Source of the DNA: Chitinophaga pinensis
GTDB taxonomy: Bacteria > Bacteroidota > Bacteroidia > Flavobacteriales_D > Crocinitomicaceae
Length of the DNA: 15,775 bases
Direction of reading: 5' to 3'
NCBI GenBank assembly: GCA_945870115.1
Contig: CAMBRH010000046.1
Coordinates: forward strand, 1-15,775
The position numbers and the translations under genes are program-made. Under the pieces are notes generated by a model. It was not told where the DNA came from, ran no database searches, and saw nothing but the letters and a program-made list of their open reading frames with translations. The first letter of the stretch is position 1. Each line of letters starts with the position of its first letter. Shown piece by piece: positions 1-6,980 of this stretch.

Positions 1-1104
1 GGATCCATAAGAATCTGGTGTTGGTCCTGAAATTGTTCCAGACCCCATCAAATCTCCACAACGAACATTACATCCATTTACAGTATGGTGAGCTAATTGT
101 TGTGCCATATTCCAATACATAAATTTCAAATTCGAAGTACTAATTAAATTTTCTTCACCATTTTCAGGTTGAATAAATGCTTGTAATTTAATATCATACG
201 ACTTATTTCCTTCAAATTCTAGGTAAGATAATTCGTGATGAGCTTGAACTGGTCCTTCGCATTTATAAGGTTGAAGGGCATCCAAAGTAACAATCCATGG
301 AGAAATACTTGATGCGAAATTTTTTGATAAAAATGGTCCCAATGGAACATATTCCCAAGTTTGGATATCTCGCGCAGACCAATCATTAAATAAACAAACG
401 CCAAAAATAAAATCCTCTGCTTCGTCAGGAGAAATTGAATCTCCAAGCGGTTTTCCTTCAAAAGTAATAAAAGCCGTTTCTAGCTCAAAATCTAAATTAC
501 GACAAGGAGCAAAAATTGGATTTTCGTCAGGATTTGGTTTAATTTGTCCTTTTGGTCGGTGAATATCTTGTCCAGAAATGATTACTGAACTCGCTCTTCC
601 GTGGTAACCAACTGGAATCCATAGCCAATTCGGCAACAACGCATTTGCGGGGTCACGAAACATTGTACCAACATTTGTAGCATGTTCTCGAGATGAATAA
701 AAATCTGTGTAATCGCCAATTTGAACAGGCATACACATCGTAATTTGTTCAATAGGAATTAAAACTTGAGAAACATGATGTTCATTTTTACTTAAATCCT
801 CGTGATTTGTGTCCAATAATTTTGAAATTCGATTTCTCAAATCTCTTGTAGCTTTTTTCCCTTTAGACATCAAGACATTTAAATATTTCGTGTCAAAATC
901 ACAACTTTCGAACGGTAAATTTTCTAAATAACCTAAAACAAACAGGGTTTTAAGGTCTAAAACAAAATCTCCTATCCTTACTCCTACTCTCTCGCCAACA
1001 GAAGCAGTTTTAAAAATTCCAAATGGAAGGTTTTGAATTGGGAAATCAGAATTTTCTGGAATTGAAATCCAGGATTTAAGTGAAGGATTGTTTGCTGAGA
1101 TCAT
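1..1104 (-). CDS. fahA: Fumarylacetoacetase, C-terminus cut by window edge
   Basis: This enzyme hydrolyses 4-fumarylacetoacetate to fumarate and acetoacetate, the last step of tyrosine/homogentisate breakdown in the cytoplasm. I translated the minus strand by hand: the frame opens with ATG at 1104-1102 and stays open for 368 codons to base 1, so the C-terminus lies outside the window (family proteins are about 420 residues). Family signatures are all present in order: YTDFYSSREHATNVG with the metal-ligand Asp and catalytic His, GYHGRASS, the metal-binding DFELE, NDWSARDIQ, PLGPFLSKNF, and the late block NGCNVRCGDLMGSGTISGP. A TAnnTTTG promoter box lies 17 nt upstream. It is divergent from the glycan genes and visibly richer in G+C than they are, as expected for a conserved core gene. 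It probably marks the chromosomal border of the polysaccharide locus. Identification is very secure. Confidence 0.96.
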   Translation of the reverse strand, partial: MISANNPSLKSWISIPENSDFPIQNLPFGIFKTASVGERVGVRIGDFVLDLKTLFVLGYLENLPFESCDFDTKYLNVLMSKGKKATRDLRNRISKLLDTNHEDLSKNEHHVSQVLIPIEQITMCMPVQIGDYTDFYSSREHATNVGTMFRDPANALLPNWLWIPVGYHGRASSVIISGQDIHRPKGQIKPNPDENPIFAPCRNLDFELETAFITFEGKPLGDSISPDEAEDFIFGVCLFNDWSARDIQTWEYVPLGPFLSKNFASSISPWIVTLDALQPYKCEGPVQAHHELSYLEFEGNKSYDIKLQAFIQPENGEENLISTSNLKFMYWNMAQQLAHHTVNGCNVRCGDLMGSGTISGPTPDSYGS

Positions 1105-1121
1105 TTTGTCTGTTTTATTTG

Positions 1122-1129
1122 CAAAGGTA
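1122..1129 (-). promoter_or_regulatory. Predicted -7 promoter box for fahA
   Basis: On the minus strand these bases read TACCTTTG, a full match to the Bacteroidota sigma-A -7 consensus TAnnTTTG, 17 nt before the fahA ATG. No clear TTG -33 element was found at the usual distance upstream. Prediction from sequence only. Confidence 0.6.
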
Positions 1130-1145
1130 GGGAAAAAAAGAAAAA

Positions 1146-1175
1146 TTGGAAATTAAATATAAAATATTATTTTTG
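1146..1175 (+). promoter_or_regulatory. Predicted -33/-7 promoter of the first glycan operon
   Basis: TTG at 1146-1148, a 19-nt spacer, then TATTTTTG at 1168-1175. This matches the Bacteroidota consensus (TTG, 17-23 nt, TAnnTTTG) in full, and it is the best promoter match in the window. The box ends 19 nt before the ATG at 1195, which implies a leader of only about 10-15 nt. It would drive the transglutaminase-like gene and the flippase, and perhaps the genes beyond. It is back to back with the fahA promoter box. Confidence 0.68.
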
Positions 1176-1194
1176 TCACACTTTTTATAAAAAA

Positions 1195-2022
1195 ATGCTA
1201 AAAACCTTAAAGATCTTAAAATACATATTTGGTACCATTCTCATTATTAATGTACTCATTATTTTTTTAAGCTACAATTTATTTGTTAACAGAACTTTAA
1301 CCAAACACGATGATATTGGTTTTAAAGAAAAATATAAAAAAGAATTATTTGAGAAAATTAAAAATCTTAAGCAACTTAATAGTTATTTGCACAAAAAAGC
1401 CAAAGACAACAACATTTCAAAAAATGATTTAGCATTTTTAAATTTAGCATCCGATATTGTGAAAGAACGTTTTTATTATGATGGTTATTCATTTTATGAA
1501 AGTTCAGAAAACATTATTTTATATTATCTTGGTAAATATGTTTGGGAAGATTTTGCAGCTATAGTAGTGCCTGATGATATATTAAAAAAAGAACATGCCG
1601 CTTGCAGTCAGCAGTCAATTGTACTGATGGAATTAGTAAAAATGAACGGTTTTCAAGTAAGAAAAGTAGGCTTAAACAGGCATTTTGCACTGGAAGCAAA
1701 ATTAAAGGGAAACTGGTATTTTTTTGATCCAACCTTTGAACCTAATTTTAAAAATAAAAGAAAATCATTAAAATTTTTAATGAAAAACAAAGAAAGTTTA
1801 TTTGTAAAGTATAGTCATAAAATGTCAAATAAAGAAACAGAAGCACTATTTTCTAGCATAAGATATGGCAAAATCAATCAATTTCCAGCATATAAAATGA
1901 TTTTAGTTCACAAGTTTTGTAAATTTTATTTAAAAAATCTTCTTATTTTATCACTTATACTCCTTTTTTCTGTTTTTTTAATTAACAAAAAGACAACCTA
2001 TTTAAATGAAAAACTCTTATAG
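1195..2022 (+). CDS. Membrane-anchored transglutaminase-like protein
   Basis: A 275-residue protein with a hydrophobic N-terminal segment (about residues 12-30), a soluble middle part and a second hydrophobic segment (about 246-264) followed by a short polar tail. The middle part carries a transglutaminase-like Cys-His-Asp arrangement: Cys137 in HAACSQQS at the start of a helix, His163 in NRHFALEA, and Asp178 in WYFFDPTFEPN. This spacing is typical of the papain-like transglutaminase fold, whose members include peptidases, amidases and acyl-transfer enzymes as well as cross-linkers. The actual reaction cannot be read from the sequence. With two membrane segments the catalytic part probably faces the periplasm, but orientation is inferred. 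The gene starts the plus-strand block behind a strong promoter match and overlaps the flippase gene by 17 nt, so the two are very likely co-translated. A role in handling the exported glycan or its attachment is possible but unproven. Confidence 0.8.
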   Translation: MLKTLKILKYIFGTILIINVLIIFLSYNLFVNRTLTKHDDIGFKEKYKKELFEKIKNLKQLNSYLHKKAKDNNISKNDLAFLNLASDIVKERFYYDGYSFYESSENIILYYLGKYVWEDFAAIVVPDDILKKEHAACSQQSIVLMELVKMNGFQVRKVGLNRHFALEAKLKGNWYFFDPTFEPNFKNKRKSLKFLMKNKESLFVKYSHKMSNKETEALFSSIRYGKINQFPAYKMILVHKFCKFYLKNLLILSLILLFSVFLINKKTTYLNEKLL

Positions 2023-3256
2023 AAAAATTGGTTTATATCTTCTTGCCTCTTTTCTGTCAAAACTAGTGTCATTCATATTTCTACCTTGGTTTACCAAAGT
2101 ATTGACTCCGGAGGATATAGGATCTATTAATGTTTTTTTAGGAATCATTTCTTTCGTTGCTCCCTTCATTGCTTTTGGGACAATAATTTCAATTTCAGTT
2201 GAATATTATACAGCACAAAAAATGAATATTCATAAAAATCTAATATTAACTAGTCTAATTTTCCCTCTCTTTTTTACTCTGTTAACTTTTATTATTTTAA
2301 TTGGTTTATTTTTTTCAGGTATAAGTTTTGTTTTGCCTTATAAATTATTATTTTTAATTCCAATTTGTGCGATTGCAAATTTATTTTTGGAATTTTTAAT
2401 GTTAATTTATAGACTTGAAGATAAATTGAAATCTTTTTTCCTATTTTCTATTTTTAAGATTATTTTTGAAGTTTTTTTCACTATTTATTTATTACATACA
2501 TTGGGATATGAATATGAAAATCGCATATATGGTATTTTTATTTCTTATTTAATAGTTATTTTGATTTTTTGTTATTGGTTTATCAAAAATGATATTTTTT
2601 CAGGAAAATTTAAGCTTAATTTACTTAAAAAGGAAATTAAAATTGGTATTTCAACAATTTTCACCATGACAAATGTCTTTTTAATTTTTACTTTTGACAA
2701 ACTAGTAATATCATACTTACTAGGGATTTATTATACAGGTATTTATAGTTTAGCCACTTCATTTTCTTTGATAATAATTGCGGTTTCAAGTTCATTAAAT
2801 AATTATTTTCAAACAAGAATTTATTCTCACCTTAGTTACGATATAAATTCAAAATTAGTTTTTAAAGAGCACAAATCATATTTTTTAATTATAACAGGTT
2901 TTTTCGTTTTAATAATGTTAATTATTCCATTAATTTTTGATTATTTTATTGATCCGAAATTTAAAAGTAGTTTGGCGATTTTTTATATATTAAATGTTTC
3001 ATATTATTTTTGGGCTATTAACACAATCTTAATGAACATTTTGTGGTTTTTTAAAAAAAATAGAATAATTAGAATAGTCTCTTTTTTATCTATTGTGGTT
3101 TTTATTCCAATTTTATTTTTCTTCACAAACAAGTTTGGTGTTTTTGGTACGGCATTTGTTATTCTTTCATTAGTTTTATTGCAAGTATGTGTTTCTTTGT
3201 ATTTTGTAAACAAAATAAATTGTCGTTTTTTAGGATTTAAATTGAAAAAAAAATAA
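2006..3256 (+). CDS. Wzx-type polysaccharide flippase (MOP superfamily)
   Basis: A 416-residue protein that is hydrophobic almost throughout, with about twelve predicted membrane segments. The N-terminus resembles oligosaccharide flippases of the MOP/MATE superfamily, with a conserved-looking PWFTKVLTPEDIGSINVF stretch near residues 27-44. Such proteins translocate undecaprenyl-diphosphate-linked repeat units from the cytoplasmic to the periplasmic face of the inner membrane. The length is normal for Wzx (about 400-500). The ATG at 2006 lies inside the end of the preceding gene, giving a 17-nt overlap. Substrate specificity cannot be read from the sequence. The gene is one of the most AT-rich in the window, and a run of nine A (3245-3253) sits right before the stop codon. 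The symbol wzx would be reasonable by family, but it is left blank because sequence identity within this family is low. Confidence 0.88.
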   Translation: MKNSYRKIGLYLLASFLSKLVSFIFLPWFTKVLTPEDIGSINVFLGIISFVAPFIAFGTIISISVEYYTAQKMNIHKNLILTSLIFPLFFTLLTFIILIGLFFSGISFVLPYKLLFLIPICAIANLFLEFLMLIYRLEDKLKSFFLFSIFKIIFEVFFTIYLLHTLGYEYENRIYGIFISYLIVILIFCYWFIKNDIFSGKFKLNLLKKEIKIGISTIFTMTNVFLIFTFDKLVISYLLGIYYTGIYSLATSFSLIIIAVSSSLNNYFQTRIYSHLSYDINSKLVFKEHKSYFLIITGFFVLIMLIIPLIFDYFIDPKFKSSLAIFYILNVSYYFWAINTILMNILWFFKKNRIIRIVSFLSIVVFIPILFFFTNKFGVFGTAFVILSLVLLQVCVSLYFVNKINCRFLGFKLKKK

Positions 3257-3401
3257 TGTTAAATACTTAATATTTAAAACAACTATTTTAAACTTAATTT
3301 TACTAAGCATATCAAAATTTATTTGCAGATAAAAAATTAAATGTTTAATATTGTGCATGTGTTTTAATCATTTTGTAATAAATTAAAATTAAGCTAAGGC
3401 T
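3257..3401. other. Longest intergenic gap, AT-rich
   Basis: 145 nt without a gene. It contains an all-AT inverted repeat (TTAAATA at 3259-3265, TATTTAA at 3271-3277, 5-nt loop) just after the flippase stop codon, which could be a weak stem but has no GC pairs. There is a near-match to the -7 box (TCATTTTG, 3368-3375), with C instead of A at the second position and 26 nt from the next start. Neither is convincing. The gap may hold a secondary promoter for the methyltransferase at 3402. Confidence 0.35.
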
Positions 3402-4274
3402 ATGAGTTGTCCCTATTGCGGTAATAATAAATCAAAAAAATCTTATTTACAAAGTACAAAATTTAACAATAAAATTTTCGACTATAATTGTTGCACAATA
3501 TGTCATGTAATTTATCTTAATCCATTTCCAATTGAAGAAGATTATGACAAAATGTATCCAACAACATATCAAGGTGATTTAAATTTATCAGATAATGAAA
3601 GATATAAGGAACTATTTTTAGACATAAAAAGAATAAACCCAAATTGTGTAACTATACTTGATTATGGCTGTGGAAATGCAGAATTACTTGTCAATGCTAA
3701 TGCTTTTGGATTTAGCACTCATGGAATTGAATATAATCCTTTAATGGTGACAAAACTAAATGACTTTTTCACTGAAATTAAATTCCATTCCGTTGAAGAA
3801 TTTAATGAAGAAAAGAATTTAATCAAATATGATGTTATAGTATTAAATAATGTCCTTGAACATGTTACTAATCCAAATGAATTATTACTAAAATTACAAA
3901 ATCATCTTTCAGAAAATGGATTATTAATTGTTTTAGGTCCAATCGAAAACAATTTCAATATAGCTTTACAATTTCGTAAAATTCTCTTTAAGCTAAAAAA
4001 AATCACATCAAAAAGTTTCGCAAATCATGCCCCTTATCATGTGACATTTACAAATTATGAAAATCAGCGTGAAATTTTTGTTAGAAACAACTTTCAGGAG
4101 CTATATTTAATTGTCAATGAAGTTGCTTGGCCTTTTCCTGATAAACTGAATTACAACAGTCCAAATTTATTTTTAAAATCGTTCATCGCTAAAATTTCAA
4201 TTAAATGTAGTAAATTTTTCAATAAAAATGCTGGAAATATGTTTACTTATATTGGCAAAAAGAATCAAATATGA
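3402..4274 (+). CDS. SAM methyltransferase with N-terminal zinc ribbon
   Basis: A 290-residue protein. The N-terminus has two CxxC pairs, Cys3/Cys6 (CPYC) and Cys31/Cys34 (CTIC), which would hold one zinc ion. A class I SAM-dependent methyltransferase domain (Methyltransf_23 type) follows, with motif I ILDYGCGNAE at residues 85-94, an acidic residue after the second strand (HGIEYNP, 108-113), and NNVLEHVTNP near 149-158. This architecture is common in polysaccharide clusters, where the enzymes methylate sugars or act within nucleotide-sugar modification; here the acceptor is unknown. It sits 145 nt after the flippase gene and overlaps the next gene by 4 nt (ATGA at 4271-4274), which argues for translational coupling with the FkbM methyltransferase. 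The fold call is firm, the substrate is not. Confidence 0.85.
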   Translation: MSCPYCGNNKSKKSYLQSTKFNNKIFDYNCCTICHVIYLNPFPIEEDYDKMYPTTYQGDLNLSDNERYKELFLDIKRINPNCVTILDYGCGNAELLVNANAFGFSTHGIEYNPLMVTKLNDFFTEIKFHSVEEFNEEKNLIKYDVIVLNNVLEHVTNPNELLLKLQNHLSENGLLIVLGPIENNFNIALQFRKILFKLKKITSKSFANHAPYHVTFTNYENQREIFVRNNFQELYLIVNEVAWPFPDKLNYNSPNLFLKSFIAKISIKCSKFFNKNAGNMFTYIGKKNQI

Positions 4275-5125
4275 TACAAAAAATAAAAAAAATAATATTC
4301 ACAAATATAATTATAGAAAATATTATTATCCTTCTACTTAAATTCAAATTCAAATCTGTTAAAAGATTAATTCCTGGAAATGATTTATATAAAAAAAACA
4401 CAATTAGACGAGTAAAAAGAGATAATTTAATATTTACTTTAGACCTTTCTGATTATCAAGAACATTTAATTTACTTTTATTTAGATATTGATTCTTCAAA
4501 ACCAATGTTAAAATATATTCCCAAAAAAAATTCTCAAATAATTGATATAGGTGCAAACATTGGTCAAACTTCATTATATATAGCTCAACATTTAAGAGAT
4601 TATAACTGTGAGATTTATGCTTTTGAGCCATTTCCTAGTACATTTAAAAAATTAACGCAAAATATTAATGATAATGAGTTTAAAAATATAAAGCTATTTA
4701 ATCAAGCTGTGGGAAATTCAAACTCTGAAATCAATATGGTTGAAGCCTGTGAAACAAATAGTGGAAGTTATAGAAATTTTAGTAGTAATGACTCTAGTGA
4801 AAAATCAAAAACTTTGGTAAAACAAATTAAATTAGACCAACAAATAGAATCTTTTAATTTCGTAAATTTTATTAAAATTGATGTAGAAGGATATGAATTT
4901 GAAGTATTAAAAGGAGCTGAGGAAATAATTAAGAAAATGAAACCATTGTTATTTGTTGAATTAAATGATACTAATTTAAAAAATCAGAATAGTTCTGCAA
5001 TTGAAGTTCTTAATTTTATTAAACAACTGGGGTATAATAAAATACTACAAGCTGAAACTGATTTGGATATCCATACTATTAATTTAGAGAATTGTTCTAT
5101 GGATATTTTTTGTAGCTGGAATTAA
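4271..5125 (+). CDS. FkbM family methyltransferase
   Basis: A 284-residue cytoplasmic protein with the FkbM-type class I methyltransferase signature: SAM-binding motif IDIGANIGQTS at residues 91-101, the AFEPFP block at 117-122, and the diagnostic IKIDVEGYEFEVLKGA at 201-216 followed by LLFVELND. FkbM enzymes mostly carry out O-methylation, and in glycan clusters they are usually assigned to methylating sugar hydroxyls. The roughly 80 residues before the SAM motif are Lys/Ile-rich and less conserved. The start codon overlaps the stop of the preceding methyltransferase in an ATGA, and the next gene begins 13 nt after this one ends, so all three are probably in one transcript. A run of eight A (4285-4292) occupies early codons. 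Confidence 0.88.
   Translation: MIQKIKKIIFTNIIIENIIILLLKFKFKSVKRLIPGNDLYKKNTIRRVKRDNLIFTLDLSDYQEHLIYFYLDIDSSKPMLKYIPKKNSQIIDIGANIGQTSLYIAQHLRDYNCEIYAFEPFPSTFKKLTQNINDNEFKNIKLFNQAVGNSNSEINMVEACETNSGSYRNFSSNDSSEKSKTLVKQIKLDQQIESFNFVNFIKIDVEGYEFEVLKGAEEIIKKMKPLLFVELNDTNLKNQNSSAIEVLNFIKQLGYNKILQAETDLDIHTINLENCSMDIFCSWN
4285..4292 (+). repeat. A8 tract in early codons of the FkbM gene
   Basis: Eight A in a row, in codons 5-8 of the FkbM methyltransferase. A slip of one base here would shift the frame. Such runs are also expected by chance at this base composition. Confidence 0.4.
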
Positions 5126-5138
5126 ACCACTTATTTTT

Positions 5139-6275
5139 ATGCCGGATAAAAAAAACTTATTATTTTATTTTTCTTCAAATAAAAGAACCAATTCAGTAGA
5201 GACTTTGTTGCTACAATTAAGAAACCAAGGATACAATGTAATGATACTGACTTCGTGTGAAAAAGGTGATCTTCATTATTTTCTTGAAAAAAATAATTTT
5301 CCAATATATACCAATGTTCTTAAAACTACAAATGGTATTTTATTTAATTTCAAGCAACTTTTATATTTGATCTCTTTTTGTAAAAAAAATAAAATCCATT
5401 ATATTCATTCCCACTTACAACCAGCAAATATAATAGCTGTTTTTGCCAATTACTTTGTATCAGCAAAATTATTGATTTTTAGACATCACTTTCAATATAT
5501 TCAAAATTCAGATTATAAAGAAAAAATAAATAAAAGGGAAATATTATATGATAAAATAATAAACAAACTTGCGCCCGTTATTATTGTTCCATCTTCTGGA
5601 GTTTATAATGGTATGCTAAAATATGAAACAGTTAAAAAAAGTAAATTATATATAATCCCATATATTTATGATTTTGACAAATACAAAAAGCCCAATACCG
5701 ATAATGTCTTAAAATTAAAAAACGATTATAAATGTGAATTAAGATTAATCATGGTTTCAAGGATGGTTAAGCTAAAACGGCACATACTTGTTTTTAATGC
5801 AGTTAAGGAATTAATTAAAGAAGGACTTGATATAAAATTATTAGTTTTAGACGATGGACCAGAGAAAAATAATTTAGAAAATTTTATTTTAGAGAATAAA
5901 CTGCAAGATAGAATACATATGTTAGGCTTTAAAACTGACTTCATAGATTATATGGCTTGCTCAGAATTATTAATTCAACCTTCATTAACTGATGCAAGTA
6001 ATAGCGCAGTAAAAGAAATGGCTTTATCAGGCAAGCTAGTTGCTGTTTCTGAAGAAGTAGGTGATTATAGTGACTACATAATAGATAATCAGAATGGATT
6101 TTTAATCCCTTTGCATAATTCTAAGTATCATGTCATTAAAATTATCAAACAAGTATACAACAATAAGGACAATTTTAACAAACTAGGTGTCGAATTAAAA
6201 AAAGATGTTTTGAATAAATTTGATATTAAGAATAGTGAAAATGTAATTTTAAAATACCTAGAATTAATGAAATAA
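5139..6275 (+). CDS. Glycosyltransferase family 4 (GT-B fold)
   Basis: A 378-residue protein with the two-domain GT-B layout. The N-terminal domain includes the acceptor-side stretch HSHLQPANIIA (90-100) and RHHFQ (115-119). The C-terminal domain opens with the phosphate-contact motif SRMVKLKR (207-214) and contains LVLDDGPEK (235-243) and the donor-binding helix PSLTDASNSAVKEMALSG (281-298). In the usual EX7E motif of this family the first Glu is here Asp285, while Glu293 is kept. These enzymes transfer a sugar from a nucleotide donor with retention of configuration, acting at the cytoplasmic face of the membrane. The specific sugar is unknown. It lies 13 nt after the FkbM gene and is the last gene of this plus-strand block, facing the nucleotidyltransferase gene tail to tail. 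Confidence 0.87.
   Translation: MPDKKNLLFYFSSNKRTNSVETLLLQLRNQGYNVMILTSCEKGDLHYFLEKNNFPIYTNVLKTTNGILFNFKQLLYLISFCKKNKIHYIHSHLQPANIIAVFANYFVSAKLLIFRHHFQYIQNSDYKEKINKREILYDKIINKLAPVIIVPSSGVYNGMLKYETVKKSKLYIIPYIYDFDKYKKPNTDNVLKLKNDYKCELRLIMVSRMVKLKRHILVFNAVKELIKEGLDIKLLVLDDGPEKNNLENFILENKLQDRIHMLGFKTDFIDYMACSELLIQPSLTDASNSAVKEMALSGKLVAVSEEVGDYSDYIIDNQNGFLIPLHNSKYHVIKIIKQVYNNKDNFNKLGVELKKDVLNKFDIKNSENVILKYLELMK
5148..5155 (+). repeat. A8 tract in codons 4-6 of the GT4 gene
   Basis: Eight A in a row directly behind the start region of the glycosyltransferase. A slip of one base would abolish almost the whole protein. No length variation can be judged from a single sequence. Confidence 0.4.
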
Positions 6276-6310
6276 TAATTTCAATTTAATAATTTTAACT
6301 GTTTCCTTTA

Positions 6311-6979
6311 TTATTTTGCATTTGCTTTGTTTAATTGATCAAGAGTATCAATAGACATCCATTTTGATGGTTGAATATTTGAGCATTTTATTTCTTTTTT
6401 CTCTATTAAAGTTTTCCAAACATCATAAAAATCTTCCGTATTACTAACAAGCCCGTTTATTTTTGAGGGATTTAATATCTGGATCCCAGAACAATAAACT
6501 TCAGAAATTTTATTACGATTTAATTCATTAATCAAATTGTTTTCATCTTTAAAAATATAATCTCCTTCTAACCCAGCAACTGGCTTTACAGAAACAATCA
6601 TACAAGCGGGCTCACCCTGTGCAAAATAATCTTTTGATAATGAGTCCATATCTAATTCTATTATATTGTCACAAGTTAAAACAATTATTGGTTCATTAAT
6701 GTACTTAACCAATGTATTAAAAATCCACCATGCGTTTCCTTTTCCCTCGGTACTAAAAACTGCACTTACATTATTTTCAATTACATGACTTGCTAGCATT
6801 GAACCTTTATAACCAACTGTTATATAAACATTGTCTAAATGCTTCTTAATGTTAATAATACCTTGAGAAATTAAGGTAATACCATCAACTACCGCCATTG
6901 CTTTAGGGATATCATTCGTTAATGGCATCATTCTTTGACCACGTCCTGCAGCCATTATTATTGCATGATTAATTTTCAT
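6311..6979 (-). CDS. Sugar-1-phosphate nucleotidyltransferase
   Basis: A 222-residue single-domain member of the NTP-transferase (GT-A-like, MobA/RmlA-type) fold. The N-terminal signature is AAGRGQRMMPLTNDIPKAM (10-28), with the phosphate-binding GRGQR and Lys26. The metal and sugar region is LTCDNIIELD (101-110) with Asp104, and STEGKGNAWW (76-85) fits the sugar-binding loop. The enzyme would join a sugar 1-phosphate to an NTP, giving an activated nucleotide sugar and diphosphate. Neither the base nor the sugar can be read with confidence. It is short compared with RmlA or GalU and lacks a left-handed beta-helix acyltransferase domain. Only 1 nt separates it from the upstream SDR gene, so the two probably serve one pathway. 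It is the last gene of the minus-strand operon. Confidence 0.83.
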   Translation of the reverse strand: MKINHAIIMAAGRGQRMMPLTNDIPKAMAVVDGITLISQGIINIKKHLDNVYITVGYKGSMLASHVIENNVSAVFSTEGKGNAWWIFNTLVKYINEPIIVLTCDNIIELDMDSLSKDYFAQGEPACMIVSVKPVAGLEGDYIFKDENNLINELNRNKISEVYCSGIQILNPSKINGLVSNTEDFYDVWKTLIEKKEIKCSNIQPSKWMSIDTLDQLNKANAK

Positions 6980-6980
6980 A

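Noticed and set aside
1..6. Window begins exactly with GGATCC (BamHI site), hinting at a cloned fragment
   Set aside because: Another GGATCC is present at 6481-6486 and the right end has none, so a plain BamHI fragment does not fit. Likely coincidence.
219..461. 80-residue minus-strand frame with some hydrophobic residues
   Set aside because: It lies inside fahA in another frame. The fahA translation carries all family motifs, so this is a shadow.
3259..3277. Inverted repeat TTAAATA/TATTTAA as a terminator
   Set aside because: It is made of A-T pairs only with a 7-bp stem and no clear T-run directly after, so too weak to call. Kept only as a remark on the gap.
3259..3354. Similar stretches TTAAATACTTAATATT and TTAAATGTTTAATATT as a direct repeat
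   Set aside because: Both are nearly pure A/T, and such similarity is expected by chance at this composition.
6276..6310. GAAAT/ATTTC short palindrome near the convergent GT4 and nucleotidyltransferase ends
   Set aside because: The stem is only about 5 bp and AT-rich, and it partly lies in the coding end. Not enough for a terminator call.
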